A DNA stretch of 64,000 nucleotides from an uncultured Pelagibacteraceae bacterium. Its GTDB lineage: Bacteria; Pseudomonadota; Alphaproteobacteria; Pelagibacterales; Pelagibacteraceae. The notes under the pieces are model-generated. The model made no database searches. It was not told where the DNA came from and saw nothing but the letters and a program-made list of their open reading frames with translations. This document shows positions 35,630 through 46,326 of the stretch, piece by piece (the first letter of the stretch is position 1; each line of letters begins with the position of its first letter). The stretch is taken from contig CACCNI010000001.1 of the NCBI GenBank assembly GCA_902547215.1, positions 1 through 64,000 of the forward strand. Direction: 5' to 3'. The translations under genes and the position numbers were made by a program.

Positions 35630-37026
35630 TGTTTAAGAAAATTTTTAAGCTCTTTTAACCATCCAGATATTGATCCAGCACCCATTCCAATTACAATTTC
35701 ATTTCCTTTTAAATTGTTTTTGAAGAAATTTACAAGGTCTTGTTTTTGATTAACCATAATTACTAACGCTTTTGAATTTTTTGATATATCTCTAGCAAAT
35801 TTTTCATATTTAAATTTCAATTTAATTTTTTCACCTGCCTTATAAACAGGGCATAACAATACTTGATCTGAATTTTTAAATGATTTGCTAAAATCATTAC
35901 TTAAATCATTTAGTCTTGAAATTCTGTGTGGTTGAAAAATAGATATGACTTTTTTGTTTAAAAAGCTTTTTTTAACACCATTTAAAACTTCTTTAATTTC
36001 AGTTGGGTGATGGGCATAATCATCAAAAAAAGTTACACCATTAAAATCGAAAATTTTATTAAACCTTCTTTCTACGCCTTGAAAATCTTTGAGGCTTTTT
36101 TTTATTAAGCTTGTAGATATTCCTATATGAGAAGTTAATGCAAATGTTGCAGCCGCATTACTTATATTGTGAAATCCAATTAAAGGGATTTCTATATTGT
36201 TGACACTTATCTTTTTTTTATTGGGTATTTTTATAATTAAATCAAAAATTGATCTATTTAATTTGTACTTTATATTCGTAATTCGAAAATTAGAATCTTT
36301 ATTAACACCATAAGTAAAATAGTTTTTAACAAGATTTTTTTTAAGTAAACTTCTATTATTAACGTCATCAATACACAAAAATGCTTTGCCAAAAGAGGGA
36401 ACGTTTGAAATAAATTTTTCAAAATGCTTTTTTAAATTATCCTCAGATTTATAAAAATCCATATGCTCTCTATCGATATTAGTAATAATTGAATAAGTGA
36501 ATGGGACTTTAATAAAACTACCATCAGACTCATCAGACTCAAGTACACACCATTCGCTTTTACCTAATTTAGCTGAGTTATTAATTGAATTTATCACACC
36601 TCCATTTATTATTGTAGGATCTAATTTGGCTTTTGAAAAAACATTTGCAATTAATGAGGTTGTAGTAGTTTTTCCATGTGAACCTGCAACAACAATATTT
36701 TTTTTTAATGAGGTCATGTGTGCAAGCATGTCTCCTCTTTTGTAAATTGGTAAATCTTTTTTCTTAGCTGTGTTTAACTCAATATTATTGTTTTTAATTG
36801 CTGAGGATATGACAATAATATTAGCCTTGTTTAGATTTGAAATTTTGTGTTTTGTAAAAATTTTAATATTACTTTTTTTTAGTCTTTCAATGTTTTTATT
36901 TACTGAAATATCACTTCCTTGTATTTTAAAACCAAGTTGTTTCATTATTAATGCCAATCCACTCATACCAATGCCTCCTATGCCAATGAAATGGATTATT
37001 TCTTTTTTTCCTAGATTAATTTTCAT
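35626..37026 (-). CDS. murC: UDP-N-acetylmuramate--L-alanine ligase
   Basis: IHFIGIGGIGMSGLALIM, AGSHGKTTTTSLIA. Confidence 0.95.
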   Translation of the reverse strand: MKINLGKKEIIHFIGIGGIGMSGLALIMKQLGFKIQGSDISVNKNIERLKKSNIKIFTKHKISNLNKANIIVISSAIKNNNIELNTAKKKDLPIYKRGDMLAHMTSLKKNIVVAGSHGKTTTTSLIANVFSKAKLDPTIINGGVINSINNSAKLGKSEWCVLESDESDGSFIKVPFTYSIITNIDREHMDFYKSEDNLKKHFEKFISNVPSFGKAFLCIDDVNNRSLLKKNLVKNYFTYGVNKDSNFRITNIKYKLNRSIFDLIIKIPNKKKISVNNIEIPLIGFHNISNAAATFALTSHIGISTSLIKKSLKDFQGVERRFNKIFDFNGVTFFDDYAHHPTEIKEVLNGVKKSFLNKKVISIFQPHRISRLNDLSNDFSKSFKNSDQVLLCPVYKAGEKIKLKFKYEKFARDISKNSKALVIMVNQKQDLVNFFKNNLKGNEIVIGMGAGSISGWLKELKNFLKQ

Positions 37027-38080
37027 AAAAAGTTTGTTCTACCATATTAAGGTTTTCAGACCATGATCCCTCAAAAATAAAATTACTCATATTTTCTACT
37101 TTGTTATCTAACATTTGTTTGTTATGAATATTTTTTTCATAAAATTGATAGAAATAGTTTTCAAAAATCTCATGTTCATTAATAAGCCAACCAAAATTTT
37201 TATCCACATAAAATTTTGCATTAAAATATTGATGATCATCTTTTGAAAAGGGGAAAGGAATTGCTAGAAATGGGATCTTTAAAGAGACTAATTCTGATAA
37301 AGTAGATGCTCCAGCACGTGTGATTGCAAAATCACACAACGACATAATTTCACTTAATTTATTTTCAAAAGTAAAAACTTTATTTGAAATACTATTTTGT
37401 TCATAAAAATTTTTTAGATATTCTTGGTTAGATTCACTAGTTTGGTGATATATGGTTAGGTCTATCATCTTTGAGATTCTTAAAAAATCTTTAAGAAAAA
37501 TAGTGTCTAACTTTTTTGCTGTTTGACTTCCTCCAATTATTAAAACTTTTAATTCTTTATCAGATGTTGAGGTTTTTTTTTGTTTCAAAAATTCTTTTCT
37601 AACTATGGGTTTGATTACTTTAAGTTTATACAAAAATTTTGAGGGTAAATTTTTTAAATTAGTTTCATAAGCAAATATTTTTTTACAAAATCTTAATAAT
37701 AATAAATTAGATCTCCCAATTACTAAATTGGGTTCAAAAAGGAATATTTTAATATTTAAAATTCTTGCTGCTAAGCAGTGTGGAATACTCATATATCCGC
37801 CTGTAGATAAAAGCAATTTTGGATTTTCTTTTTTAAGGAAAAATAAGGATTTTAAAAATGAAGTAATTAAAAAAAAAGGAAATATTAAAATACTTAAATT
37901 TTTTCTAAATTGCGGGATATGAATTTCGTTCACATTATAATTTTCTTTTTCAATGAAATTTAGACCTCTTTTATCTGAAATTATTTTTACATTAAATTTT
38001 TCCTTAAAATAATCATAAAATACCTTAGCTGGTATAACGTGCCCTCCTGTCCCGCCAGTGCTTATTATCATGGAGCTCAT
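37016..38080 (-). CDS. murG: Lipid II GlcNAc transferase MurG
   Basis: STGGTGGHVIPA, RAGASTLSELVSLKIPFLAIPFP. Confidence 0.94.
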   Translation of the reverse strand: MSSMIISTGGTGGHVIPAKVFYDYFKEKFNVKIISDKRGLNFIEKENYNVNEIHIPQFRKNLSILIFPFFLITSFLKSLFFLKKENPKLLLSTGGYMSIPHCLAARILNIKIFLFEPNLVIGRSNLLLLRFCKKIFAYETNLKNLPSKFLYKLKVIKPIVRKEFLKQKKTSTSDKELKVLIIGGSQTAKKLDTIFLKDFLRISKMIDLTIYHQTSESNQEYLKNFYEQNSISNKVFTFENKLSEIMSLCDFAITRAGASTLSELVSLKIPFLAIPFPFSKDDHQYFNAKFYVDKNFGWLINEHEIFENYFYQFYEKNIHNKQMLDNKVENMSNFIFEGSWSENLNMVEQTFYEN

Positions 38081-39183
38081 TTATTTATTTTTCTCTTTGT
38101 TAAATTTAAAATTACTCCTATTAATATTGAGGAACCAATTATAGAGGAACCTCCATAACTAAGAAATGGCAAAGTCATTCCTGTTGTAGGTAAAAATCTA
38201 ATATTTACTCCAATATGAACTAAAACTTGAAAAAGAATTAACATTACAGAGCCAACAAGTATCATTTTGAAACATTCATCTTCTATAGTTGATACTTTTT
38301 TGAAAACTCTGAAAATAAGACATAGAAATACTAAAATAATTCCTATTATTGATATTATTCCAAATTCTTCAGCTATTACGGCAATAACATAATCTGTATG
38401 GGCCTCTGGCACTCTAACATTCAAAGTGCCTTCTCCGATACCTTTTCCAAAAAAACCTCCATTCATAATTGCTTCTGATGCTCTCTCAGACTGATAATTT
38501 CCTTTTGCAGTTAAATCAAAAAATGAATCAATCCTAAATTTTATGTAACTCAATTTCGGGATAAAGTTAATCATCAGAAACAAAGTGCATAAACCAATTA
38601 ATATAAAAAGAATTAAAAATATAAGATTTATACCTGAAACAAATATGAGACTTAACCAAAGAGATAATACTAATAATGTTTGACCAATATCTGGCTGCAA
38701 GAATAATAAAAGGATAATTGGAATGATTGTAATCAAACTTAAAAGATATCTTGCATACTTATTAGGATATTTTTCAGATGTAAGTATCATTGATAGTATG
38801 ATTATTAAAAATGGTTTAAGTATTTCGATTGGTTGGAACCTTGGAAAAAAAAATATATCTAACCATCTTTTAGAGCCTTTAACCTCCACACCAATAATTG
38901 GGACTAAAATTAAGGCACAAAATATTATCAAAAAAGAAACTAGCGACAATTTATAAAAAGTTTTTTCTTCAAGTAAGGAAAAAAAGAAAATTGTGAAAAT
39001 TCCTAACAGAGTATAAACAAATTGCTTAAAAAAAAAGTAATAACTTGTTGTCTCAAGTTTGGTAGAGGCAATTAGAGAGGTTGAAACAAGTGAAAAAAAA
39101 ATACCTAAAGAAATTAACAAGATTATTAAAAAAAATAAAAATTTATCAATATCTTTCCACCAATTATATAAAGAAAAATTCAT
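38077..39183 (-). CDS. ftsW: Lipid II polymerase FtsW
   Basis: SEDS protein: polytopic, ARYLLSL, AHTDYVIAVIAEEFG, LPFLSYGGSS. Confidence 0.93.
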   Translation of the reverse strand: MNFSLYNWWKDIDKFLFFLIILLISLGIFFSLVSTSLIASTKLETTSYYFFFKQFVYTLLGIFTIFFFSLLEEKTFYKLSLVSFLIIFCALILVPIIGVEVKGSKRWLDIFFFPRFQPIEILKPFLIIILSMILTSEKYPNKYARYLLSLITIIPIILLLFLQPDIGQTLLVLSLWLSLIFVSGINLIFLILFILIGLCTLFLMINFIPKLSYIKFRIDSFFDLTAKGNYQSERASEAIMNGGFFGKGIGEGTLNVRVPEAHTDYVIAVIAEEFGIISIIGIILVFLCLIFRVFKKVSTIEDECFKMILVGSVMLILFQVLVHIGVNIRFLPTTGMTLPFLSYGGSSIIGSSILIGVILNLTKRKINK

Positions 39184-39186
39184 ATC

Positions 39187-40548
39187 TTATTTTTTTCCAT
39201 TAATGCCAATTTTTCTTAACTGATAATTGAAATATTTTCCTCTATCCTCGAAATTTTTGAAATCATCAAAAGAAGCTGAAGCAGGACTAAAAAGGATAAT
39301 TTTTTCATTCGACATCTGTTCTTTTTTAAAGTCAATTTTAATTTTCTTTATTGCAGAAATCATATTGTTAAACTTTTGATAATGAACTTTATCCTTGAGT
39401 CTTTTTACAAAAAATTCAGCATTTTTCCCAAATATATAGGCTCTTAAATTAAAACAATCTTTTTTACTTAATGTAAATTTATCCCCTTTTTTTGGTAATC
39501 CTCCTAAAATCCAGAAAGTTTTCTTCTTTGTGTCTATAAGCTCTTGAGTGGAAGAAAATGATGTCGATTTTGAGTCATTAATTACTTTAATTTTTTTACC
39601 ATTTATCACAATTTCATTTCTAAATCTTAAACCCTTAAATTTATTTAAAGTAGGTATAATCTTTTTCAAATTAATTTTTAAAAAATTACAAATATTGAAA
39701 ATAAAGATAAGATTTTTTTGATTAACATTATTATTTAGGTAGTTATTTTTAATTAATTTTTGAAATTTCAAATAAATTTTCTCATCAACTCTTAAAACTT
39801 TTGAATAAATCTTTTTTTTATTTAATATTTTATCAATAATCTTATTTTTATTTTCTATAAAAGCGTAGGAACTTTTATTTTGCATTAAAATAAGTTTAAT
39901 TTTACTTTTGACGTAATTTTTAAAATTGCCGTGTCTTTCTAGATGATCGACTGAGACATTTAAAATCGCTGCGAAATTAGTTTTATAGTATTTGCTATAT
40001 TCGATTTGATAAGAAGAAGCTTCAACAACAAATAATGTTTTTTTGGTAAAATGATAATTTGATAAAATAGATTTTCCGATATTGCCGACTAATTTTGTAT
40101 GAATTCCTTGAGACTTAAGAACTTGATATAGAAGTTTGCAAGTTGTTGATTTTCCATTTGTTCCCGTGATTGTGATAAAAAAATTTTCTGGAAAACTTTT
40201 ATAAAACACATCCAAATCAGAGATGATCTTTTCTTTATTTTTTATTATTTCATTCGATAATAAACATTTTCTGTAATTTATCCCAGGGCTTAATAAAACG
40301 TAGTCAAAATTCCTTACTCTATCACTTCCTCTGGTAAACTTTTTGTTATAAGGAAGATTTGTTAAAGGTAAATTATCATCAAAAACTTTTAAATTATTTT
40401 TTGTTTTCAAAAAGTTAAAGGCGGACTTGCCAGTTTTGCCATATCCATAAATTAGAATTTTTTTATTCTGGAAGAATTCCTTTGTTGATTTCATCTTAGT
40501 TTTAAAGTGGCTAAACCAATCATTGCCAAAATAAGAGATATAATCCAA
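39187..40548 (-). CDS. murD: UDP-N-acetylmuramoylalanine--D-glutamate ligase
   Basis: GYGKTGKSAFNFL, TGTNGKSTTCKLLYQVL; between mraY and ftsW. Confidence 0.92.
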   Translation of the reverse strand: MDYISYFGNDWFSHFKTKMKSTKEFFQNKKILIYGYGKTGKSAFNFLKTKNNLKVFDDNLPLTNLPYNKKFTRGSDRVRNFDYVLLSPGINYRKCLLSNEIIKNKEKIISDLDVFYKSFPENFFITITGTNGKSTTCKLLYQVLKSQGIHTKLVGNIGKSILSNYHFTKKTLFVVEASSYQIEYSKYYKTNFAAILNVSVDHLERHGNFKNYVKSKIKLILMQNKSSYAFIENKNKIIDKILNKKKIYSKVLRVDEKIYLKFQKLIKNNYLNNNVNQKNLIFIFNICNFLKINLKKIIPTLNKFKGLRFRNEIVINGKKIKVINDSKSTSFSSTQELIDTKKKTFWILGGLPKKGDKFTLSKKDCFNLRAYIFGKNAEFFVKRLKDKVHYQKFNNMISAIKKIKIDFKKEQMSNEKIILFSPASASFDDFKNFEDRGKYFNYQLRKIGINGKK

Positions 40549-41576
40549 AATCTTATGACTATTGTAGACTCAGCCCAACCTTTTTTTTCAAAGTGATGAT
40601 GAATTGGTGCCATCATAAAAATTCTTTTACCTGTTAGTTTGAATGAAACAACTTGTACAATTACAGAAATTGCTTCTAATACAAATAGTCCACCGGTAAT
40701 AGCTAACACTATCTCGTGTTTTGTTGTTATTCCAATTGCACCTAAAGAACCGCCCAAAGCCAATGAACCTGTGTCCCCCATAAATATTTTAGCAGGTGGC
40801 GCGTTAAACCATAAAAAACCAATTGATGCTCCGATGATTGCTCCACAAAAAACTGCAACTTCTCCAACACCCTCTATATAAGGAATTAATAAATAGTCTG
40901 CAAAAATTACGTTTCCTGACACATAACTTATAAAACCAAAACACCCAGCAACAAGTATAACAGGAACGGTGGCTAATCCATCCAAACCATCTGTTAGATT
41001 TACTGCATTAGAGGATCCAACAATAACAAACAAATAAAAAGGTATAAAAAACCATCCTAAGTTAATTACTAAATTTTTAAAAAATGGAAAATACAAATTA
41101 GTTTTAATATCAGAGTCTATAAATTTATAAAAAATAATTAACGAAATTAGACAAAGAAAAATTTGAATTAATATTTTTAGTTTTGAAGAAATCCCATTTG
41201 AGTTATTATTTTTAATTTTTTTATAATCATCAAATGCTCCTAAAATTCCAAAGGATAAAGTAATGAATATTAACAACCAATTATATGGATTTAATAAATC
41301 AGCCCACAAAAAAACACCTGTGAATAAACCTATTAATATTAAAACTCCACCCATAGTGGGTGTTCCAATTTTTTTGATCAAATGATCTTCTGGCCCGTCA
41401 GAGCGAATAGGATTTGTAATTTGTTTTGATGAAAAAAAATTTATAAACCTATCTCCTATCAAGAAAACTATGATCATTGCGGTAATCACAGCCAAACCTG
41501 TTCTCACAGTTAAAAAATTAAAAAAATTAAGGAAAGAATAAGTATCCGAATAGCTTGTAAGTATATTATATAACAT
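40491..41576 (-). CDS. mraY: Phospho-MurNAc-pentapeptide transferase
   Basis: GTPTMGGVLIL, NLTDGLDGLA, MAPIHHHFEKKGW. Confidence 0.95.
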   Translation of the reverse strand: MLYNILTSYSDTYSFLNFFNFLTVRTGLAVITAMIIVFLIGDRFINFFSSKQITNPIRSDGPEDHLIKKIGTPTMGGVLILIGLFTGVFLWADLLNPYNWLLIFITLSFGILGAFDDYKKIKNNNSNGISSKLKILIQIFLCLISLIIFYKFIDSDIKTNLYFPFFKNLVINLGWFFIPFYLFVIVGSSNAVNLTDGLDGLATVPVILVAGCFGFISYVSGNVIFADYLLIPYIEGVGEVAVFCGAIIGASIGFLWFNAPPAKIFMGDTGSLALGGSLGAIGITTKHEIVLAITGGLFVLEAISVIVQVVSFKLTGKRIFMMAPIHHHFEKKGWAESTIVIRFWIISLILAMIGLATLKLR

Positions 41577-41578
41577 TT

Positions 41579-44401
41579 TTACAAATTTTTTATTATCTTA
41601 TTTAATCCAGTTGAGTTAGATCCTTTTATCATTAAAAAACTGTTATTAGGTAATTGTTTCCTTATCAAATTCAAAATCTCTAATTTATTGTTTAATATTT
41701 TGCCTCTCATTTGTGGTTTTAGTTTGTTAAATGTATGTTTTGTATAGTTGCCATAAACATGAGCTTTATTTATTTTAGATTTATTAATATATTTCGCAAT
41801 TTTAATATGAAGTTTTTTTGAAAATTTTCCTAATTCAAGCATATTTCCAATCAAAATAAATTTTTTCTTACTATCCTTATAGTTTTTGTCAAATCTATCT
41901 AATGCAAATTTAAATGAAAGAGGATTTGAATTATAACTTTCATCAATAATAGTTATGTTTTTTTTTCCACTTTTATACCTTATTATAGTGCCTCTGCTCT
42001 GGGAAATTTCGAAATTTAAAAATAAATTTGTAGGTAATGCATCAATATTAAAATAATTAACAATAATACTCAGTGTAGATAAAATATTTTCTTTAAAATC
42101 TATTAAATAATCGGGAATTAGAAAAAATTTTATTTTTCCATTTATTAAAAATTTACATAAAAATTTATTTCTATTTTTTCTTTCCCCTAGGTAAACGACA
42201 TCAGCTAATTTATTTTTTTTACTGAAAGTAATAATATTTAAATTTCTCATTTTTGCTTTTGAAATAAAATAGTTACAGTATTTATCGTCCTTATTTACAA
42301 TCATTGCTCCAGAGGGAGAAATATTATTTATTATTTCACCCTTAGCTTTTGCAATCTCATCTAGATTCTTAAAATTCTTAATATGAGCATATGAAATATT
42401 TGTAATTAAACCAAGATTAGGTCTTATTAGTTTTGTTAAAGTGTTTATTTCTCCTTTTTTATCCATTCCAACTTCTAATACTGAGAACTTTGTCGATTGA
42501 GGTGAATTTATAATACTTAAAGGTACACCGTATTTATTATTAAAGGAATTTTTTGAATAATATGTTTTGTCTAATTTATCTAAACAAAATCCAGTTAAGT
42601 CTTTAACTGACGTTTTTCCAGCAGATCCGGTTATTGCAATATAATTACTGTCTAAAGACTTTCTATAAATTGAGCTAAATTTATTTAGTTTCTCGAAAGG
42701 ATTTTTACTAAATATATTTCTGGAATTTTTAGATTTTTTGTTTGTGATTGCTAAAATTGCATTATTTTTTATCGCCTCAACTCCAAATTTATTTCCATCA
42801 AATTTTTGACCCTTCACTCCAAAAAATACTGAATTTTTTTTAACATCTTTAGAGTTTAAAGACACTGAGTTTATTAGAGTTCTTTTATTTAAAATTTTAT
42901 TACTGAAAGTTTCAGTTAAGATATTTGTTTTAAGAGAATTCGATAATAAGTTATTCTTCTTTCTTATAGCTTTAATAATCTCTAATTTATCCGAGAAAAA
43001 AAATCTTTTTTTATATTCTTGATAATTTTCGTGTCCCTTTCCAGCAACAATTAAAATATCACCTGAATTTAATTCACTAACAGCTTTTGAAATAGCGTCA
43101 GACCGTGAGGAAATTTCAATATATTTTTTTTTCTTAATTTTCCTCTTTATCTGGTCTCTTATTACCTTAGGGTTTTCAAACCTTGGATTGTCGTCAGTTA
43201 GATATATTCTATCACAATACTTGTTTGCAATATCTCCCATTAAAGGTCTTTTACTTTTATCCCTATCCCCTCCACATCCAAATACTAATGAGATTTTACT
43301 TAAAGGGTAATCTTCTTTTATATTTGATATTACTGTTTTTAAAGCATCTGGGGTATGTGCATAATCAAGTATTACTCGTGATTTATTTTTTAGTTTACCA
43401 ATTTGCTCTAGTCTTCCATTGACAGGTCTAACCTTACTTATATTACTTAGAATGGTATCAATTTTAATGCCTGATAAATATGCAGCCAAAACTGCAAAAA
43501 GTAAATTTTTTACCTGAATACTACCAATCAGATAAGAATTGAAAGAATAATCTTTTTTTAAAAGACTAAAATGAATTCTCTTTTTATCATTGATTTTTTG
43601 AATTTTTTTTAAATTAATGAAAGAATTTTCGTTACCTATCTTATAAATCTTCAATTTCTTTTTTTTTGAAATTTTATTAAGCTCTTTTTCTTGAGATATT
43701 CCATTTTCAAAAATTATATTTCCTTTATTAAGCAACAATTTATTAAAAAGAATAAGTTTAGAATTCAAATAATCTTTAAATGTTTTATGATAATCTAAAT
43801 GATCCCTCGTCAAGTTTGTAAACAAAGCGGTTTTTAAATTCAATCCATCCAATCTATGTTGTTTTAAACCATGACTTGATGCTTCTATAATTACGTTATC
43901 AATATTTGAATTTTTCAACTTCTGTAAAATTTTATGCATTTTAATAGGATCTATTGTTGTATTATTTGTCTTTAAATTAACTTTTTTTGATAAAACTCCC
44001 AACGTTCCAACAGCAGCAGCTTTTTTTTTGCTCAGGGATAATATTTGATAGAAAAAATTCGCTATTGAAGTTTTGCCATTTGTACCAGTTATAGCAATGA
44101 TATTTTTAGGTTTTTTTTTATAAAAATTGCTTGCAGCGTCTGCTAATGCTTTTCTTGGATTTTTATTTTTAATAAATAAAATTTTTTCTTTATTAAACCC
44201 CTCAAAATTCAGATTTGAAATAATAATTTTTGAGCCGTTTTTTATAGCGTCTTTAATATAATTATTTCCGTTTAATTTATTTCCCTGAATAGAAAAAAAA
44301 ATATCGTTAGTTTTGCAATCTCTGCTGTTAAATCTAATATTATTAAATCTAATGGATTTATAGGCTGGCTTTATATTTTTAATTAATTTACCCAATAACA
44401 T
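41579..44401 (-). CDS. murE-murF: MurE-MurF fusion ligase
   Basis: 940 aa with two Mur-ligase P-loops (ITGTNGKTSIANF and ITGSAGKTSVKDL); MurE-type then MurF-type signatures in one uninterrupted frame. Confidence 0.92.
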   Translation of the reverse strand: MLLGKLIKNIKPAYKSIRFNNIRFNSRDCKTNDIFFSIQGNKLNGNNYIKDAIKNGSKIIISNLNFEGFNKEKILFIKNKNPRKALADAASNFYKKKPKNIIAITGTNGKTSIANFFYQILSLSKKKAAAVGTLGVLSKKVNLKTNNTTIDPIKMHKILQKLKNSNIDNVIIEASSHGLKQHRLDGLNLKTALFTNLTRDHLDYHKTFKDYLNSKLILFNKLLLNKGNIIFENGISQEKELNKISKKKKLKIYKIGNENSFINLKKIQKINDKKRIHFSLLKKDYSFNSYLIGSIQVKNLLFAVLAAYLSGIKIDTILSNISKVRPVNGRLEQIGKLKNKSRVILDYAHTPDALKTVISNIKEDYPLSKISLVFGCGGDRDKSKRPLMGDIANKYCDRIYLTDDNPRFENPKVIRDQIKRKIKKKKYIEISSRSDAISKAVSELNSGDILIVAGKGHENYQEYKKRFFFSDKLEIIKAIRKKNNLLSNSLKTNILTETFSNKILNKRTLINSVSLNSKDVKKNSVFFGVKGQKFDGNKFGVEAIKNNAILAITNKKSKNSRNIFSKNPFEKLNKFSSIYRKSLDSNYIAITGSAGKTSVKDLTGFCLDKLDKTYYSKNSFNNKYGVPLSIINSPQSTKFSVLEVGMDKKGEINTLTKLIRPNLGLITNISYAHIKNFKNLDEIAKAKGEIINNISPSGAMIVNKDDKYCNYFISKAKMRNLNIITFSKKNKLADVVYLGERKNRNKFLCKFLINGKIKFFLIPDYLIDFKENILSTLSIIVNYFNIDALPTNLFLNFEISQSRGTIIRYKSGKKNITIIDESYNSNPLSFKFALDRFDKNYKDSKKKFILIGNMLELGKFSKKLHIKIAKYINKSKINKAHVYGNYTKHTFNKLKPQMRGKILNNKLEILNLIRKQLPNNSFLMIKGSNSTGLNKIIKNL

Positions 44402-44414
44402 TTTTTTTAAATTC

Positions 44415-46067
44415 TTAGTATTTTGTGGCTAAAATAGGTCCTATTCTTTCTATTATTTTTGCTGCTACTTCTACTGAAGTCCACCCAGCAGTATTGAAAG
44501 GTGTGCCTACAAATGAACCTGGCTTGTTTCGATATTTGTAAACATAATCCTTGGATAATTTTGTATCTTCCAACATAACAATTAAAACATACTTTGGCTC
44601 ATTTGTTGGAAAAATTGATGCAAAGGTATTGATTTTTTTTTTAGTATATTTTCCGTTTTCTACGATGAGTGCAGTACCTGTTTTTCCCCCAACTTCATAT
44701 CCTTTTACATCTGCTAAACTTGCAGTTCCCTCAGTAACAACTCTTCTCAAAATTTGATTTATTTTAAAACTTACATCTCTGCTTAAAACTCTTTTTCTTT
44801 TTTCGAAGCTAATATTTTTTACCAATGTCGGTGTAATATTAAAACCACCATTTGATATAATTGCGTAACCTTTGGCAAGTTGTAGAAGTGTAGTTGTAAT
44901 ACCATGACCAAACGAGACAGTTAAAAGTTTACACTTTCCCCAATTAAAAGGAATTGGTGTCCCAATCTCTGTAATATCGAATTTAATGTCACCAAGTATA
45001 CCAATTTGATTTAAAAAATTTCTAATCTTATCAATACCTAGCTTTTGACCTATCTTAACAGATCCTATATTTCCTGAATTAATTAAAATTTCTTCAACTG
45101 ATAAATTTTGTGATAAATTCTCATCATACTCTGAGATTGTTCTGCCTCCACACTTAATTTTTTTTTCAAGATTATTGAACATGTCATTTGGTTCAATTAA
45201 TTTTTCATTAAATCCGGCTGCTATTGTAAATGTTTTAAAAACTGACCCAAACTCGTAAACCCCTTTAGTCACTCTATTGATATACTTTTTATCAGAAATA
45301 TTATTACGTTTATTAATGTCAAAGTCAGGCAAAGATACTAATGATAATATCTCGCCACTATTAATATTCATTAAGATACTTGCGCTTCCAATATTTTTGA
45401 AAATTTTTTCTGAATTGAGAAGTTCTTGTCTCACAAGAAATTGAATTTCTTTATCTAACGTCAAAGAAAGTGGTTCGGTGTTTGTTTTGAGATAATTATC
45501 GAAGCTTTTTTCAATACCTGACACCCCAAAATTTTCGTCATCAATCTGGCCCATCGTATGAGAAAATAAATTGTTATCAGGATAAATCCTTGTTATTTTT
45601 GGTTCAAGAATTAAAGACTTTTCGCCTAATAATTTTATTTCTTCTGACTTTTGAGGTGTAAGTTTTTTTTTTAAATAGAAAAATTTTTTCTTCTCAATAT
45701 TATTTTCAATTTTTTTAAAGTCTAATTCAGGAAATGAATATTTTAATTTTAATAAAAATTTTTTTTTGTCATTAATTAAGTTTGGTTTAATTCCAACGTT
45801 ATAAGTAATAACTGATTTGGCAATAAAACTACCATCGATATCAACAATATCAGCACGATAGTTTTCAGTTTTTTTTGTCATTTGATATGTTTGATTTGGA
45901 CTGCTTGATCCCAAATATATTATCTTAGTTGAATAGAGTAAAAATATGAAAAGAATGAAAAAAAAAAGAAATGCAACTCTATTAAAGGAAACAATCTTTT
46001 TTTTTTCTGAGAATTCAAAACCATCTTCGTTTTCAATTATATATATTCTTTTTTTATTATTATTCAT
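44415..46067 (-). CDS. ftsI: Division transpeptidase FtsI/PBP3
   Basis: N-terminal TM; SSKK-region YEFGSVFKTFT, SGN, KTGTA. Confidence 0.9.
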   Translation of the reverse strand: MNNNKKRIYIIENEDGFEFSEKKKIVSFNRVAFLFFFILFIFLLYSTKIIYLGSSSPNQTYQMTKKTENYRADIVDIDGSFIAKSVITYNVGIKPNLINDKKKFLLKLKYSFPELDFKKIENNIEKKKFFYLKKKLTPQKSEEIKLLGEKSLILEPKITRIYPDNNLFSHTMGQIDDENFGVSGIEKSFDNYLKTNTEPLSLTLDKEIQFLVRQELLNSEKIFKNIGSASILMNINSGEILSLVSLPDFDINKRNNISDKKYINRVTKGVYEFGSVFKTFTIAAGFNEKLIEPNDMFNNLEKKIKCGGRTISEYDENLSQNLSVEEILINSGNIGSVKIGQKLGIDKIRNFLNQIGILGDIKFDITEIGTPIPFNWGKCKLLTVSFGHGITTTLLQLAKGYAIISNGGFNITPTLVKNISFEKRKRVLSRDVSFKINQILRRVVTEGTASLADVKGYEVGGKTGTALIVENGKYTKKKINTFASIFPTNEPKYVLIVMLEDTKLSKDYVYKYRNKPGSFVGTPFNTAGWTSVEVAAKIIERIGPILATKY

Positions 46068-46326
46068 TAGTATCTAGCTTTTTTATATCCTTTGGATCTA
46101 TTGGAATAAATTTGTCTTTAAACATTTTTTCTTTTAACCCAATTAATCTTTCAGGTGTGGTTAAATAATCATTTTCCAAAAGTAAAAAATCAAATTTCTC
46201 TTCTAAAATTTTCACCTCCTCCTCAAGTATAAAAATGTTTTTTTCTAATTGCCTTGTGGATGATTTGACAATCGATGTTGTAACAATAAGGGAAACAATA
46301 GAGAAAAAAATTATATATTTTTTCAT
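46060..46326 (-). CDS. ftsL: FtsL-like protein
   Basis: 88 aa, N-terminal TM + coiled coil, position between rsmH and ftsI. Confidence 0.65.
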   Translation of the reverse strand: MKKYIIFFSIVSLIVTTSIVKSSTRQLEKNIFILEEEVKILEEKFDFLLLENDYLTTPERLIGLKEKMFKDKFIPIDPKDIKKLDTNE

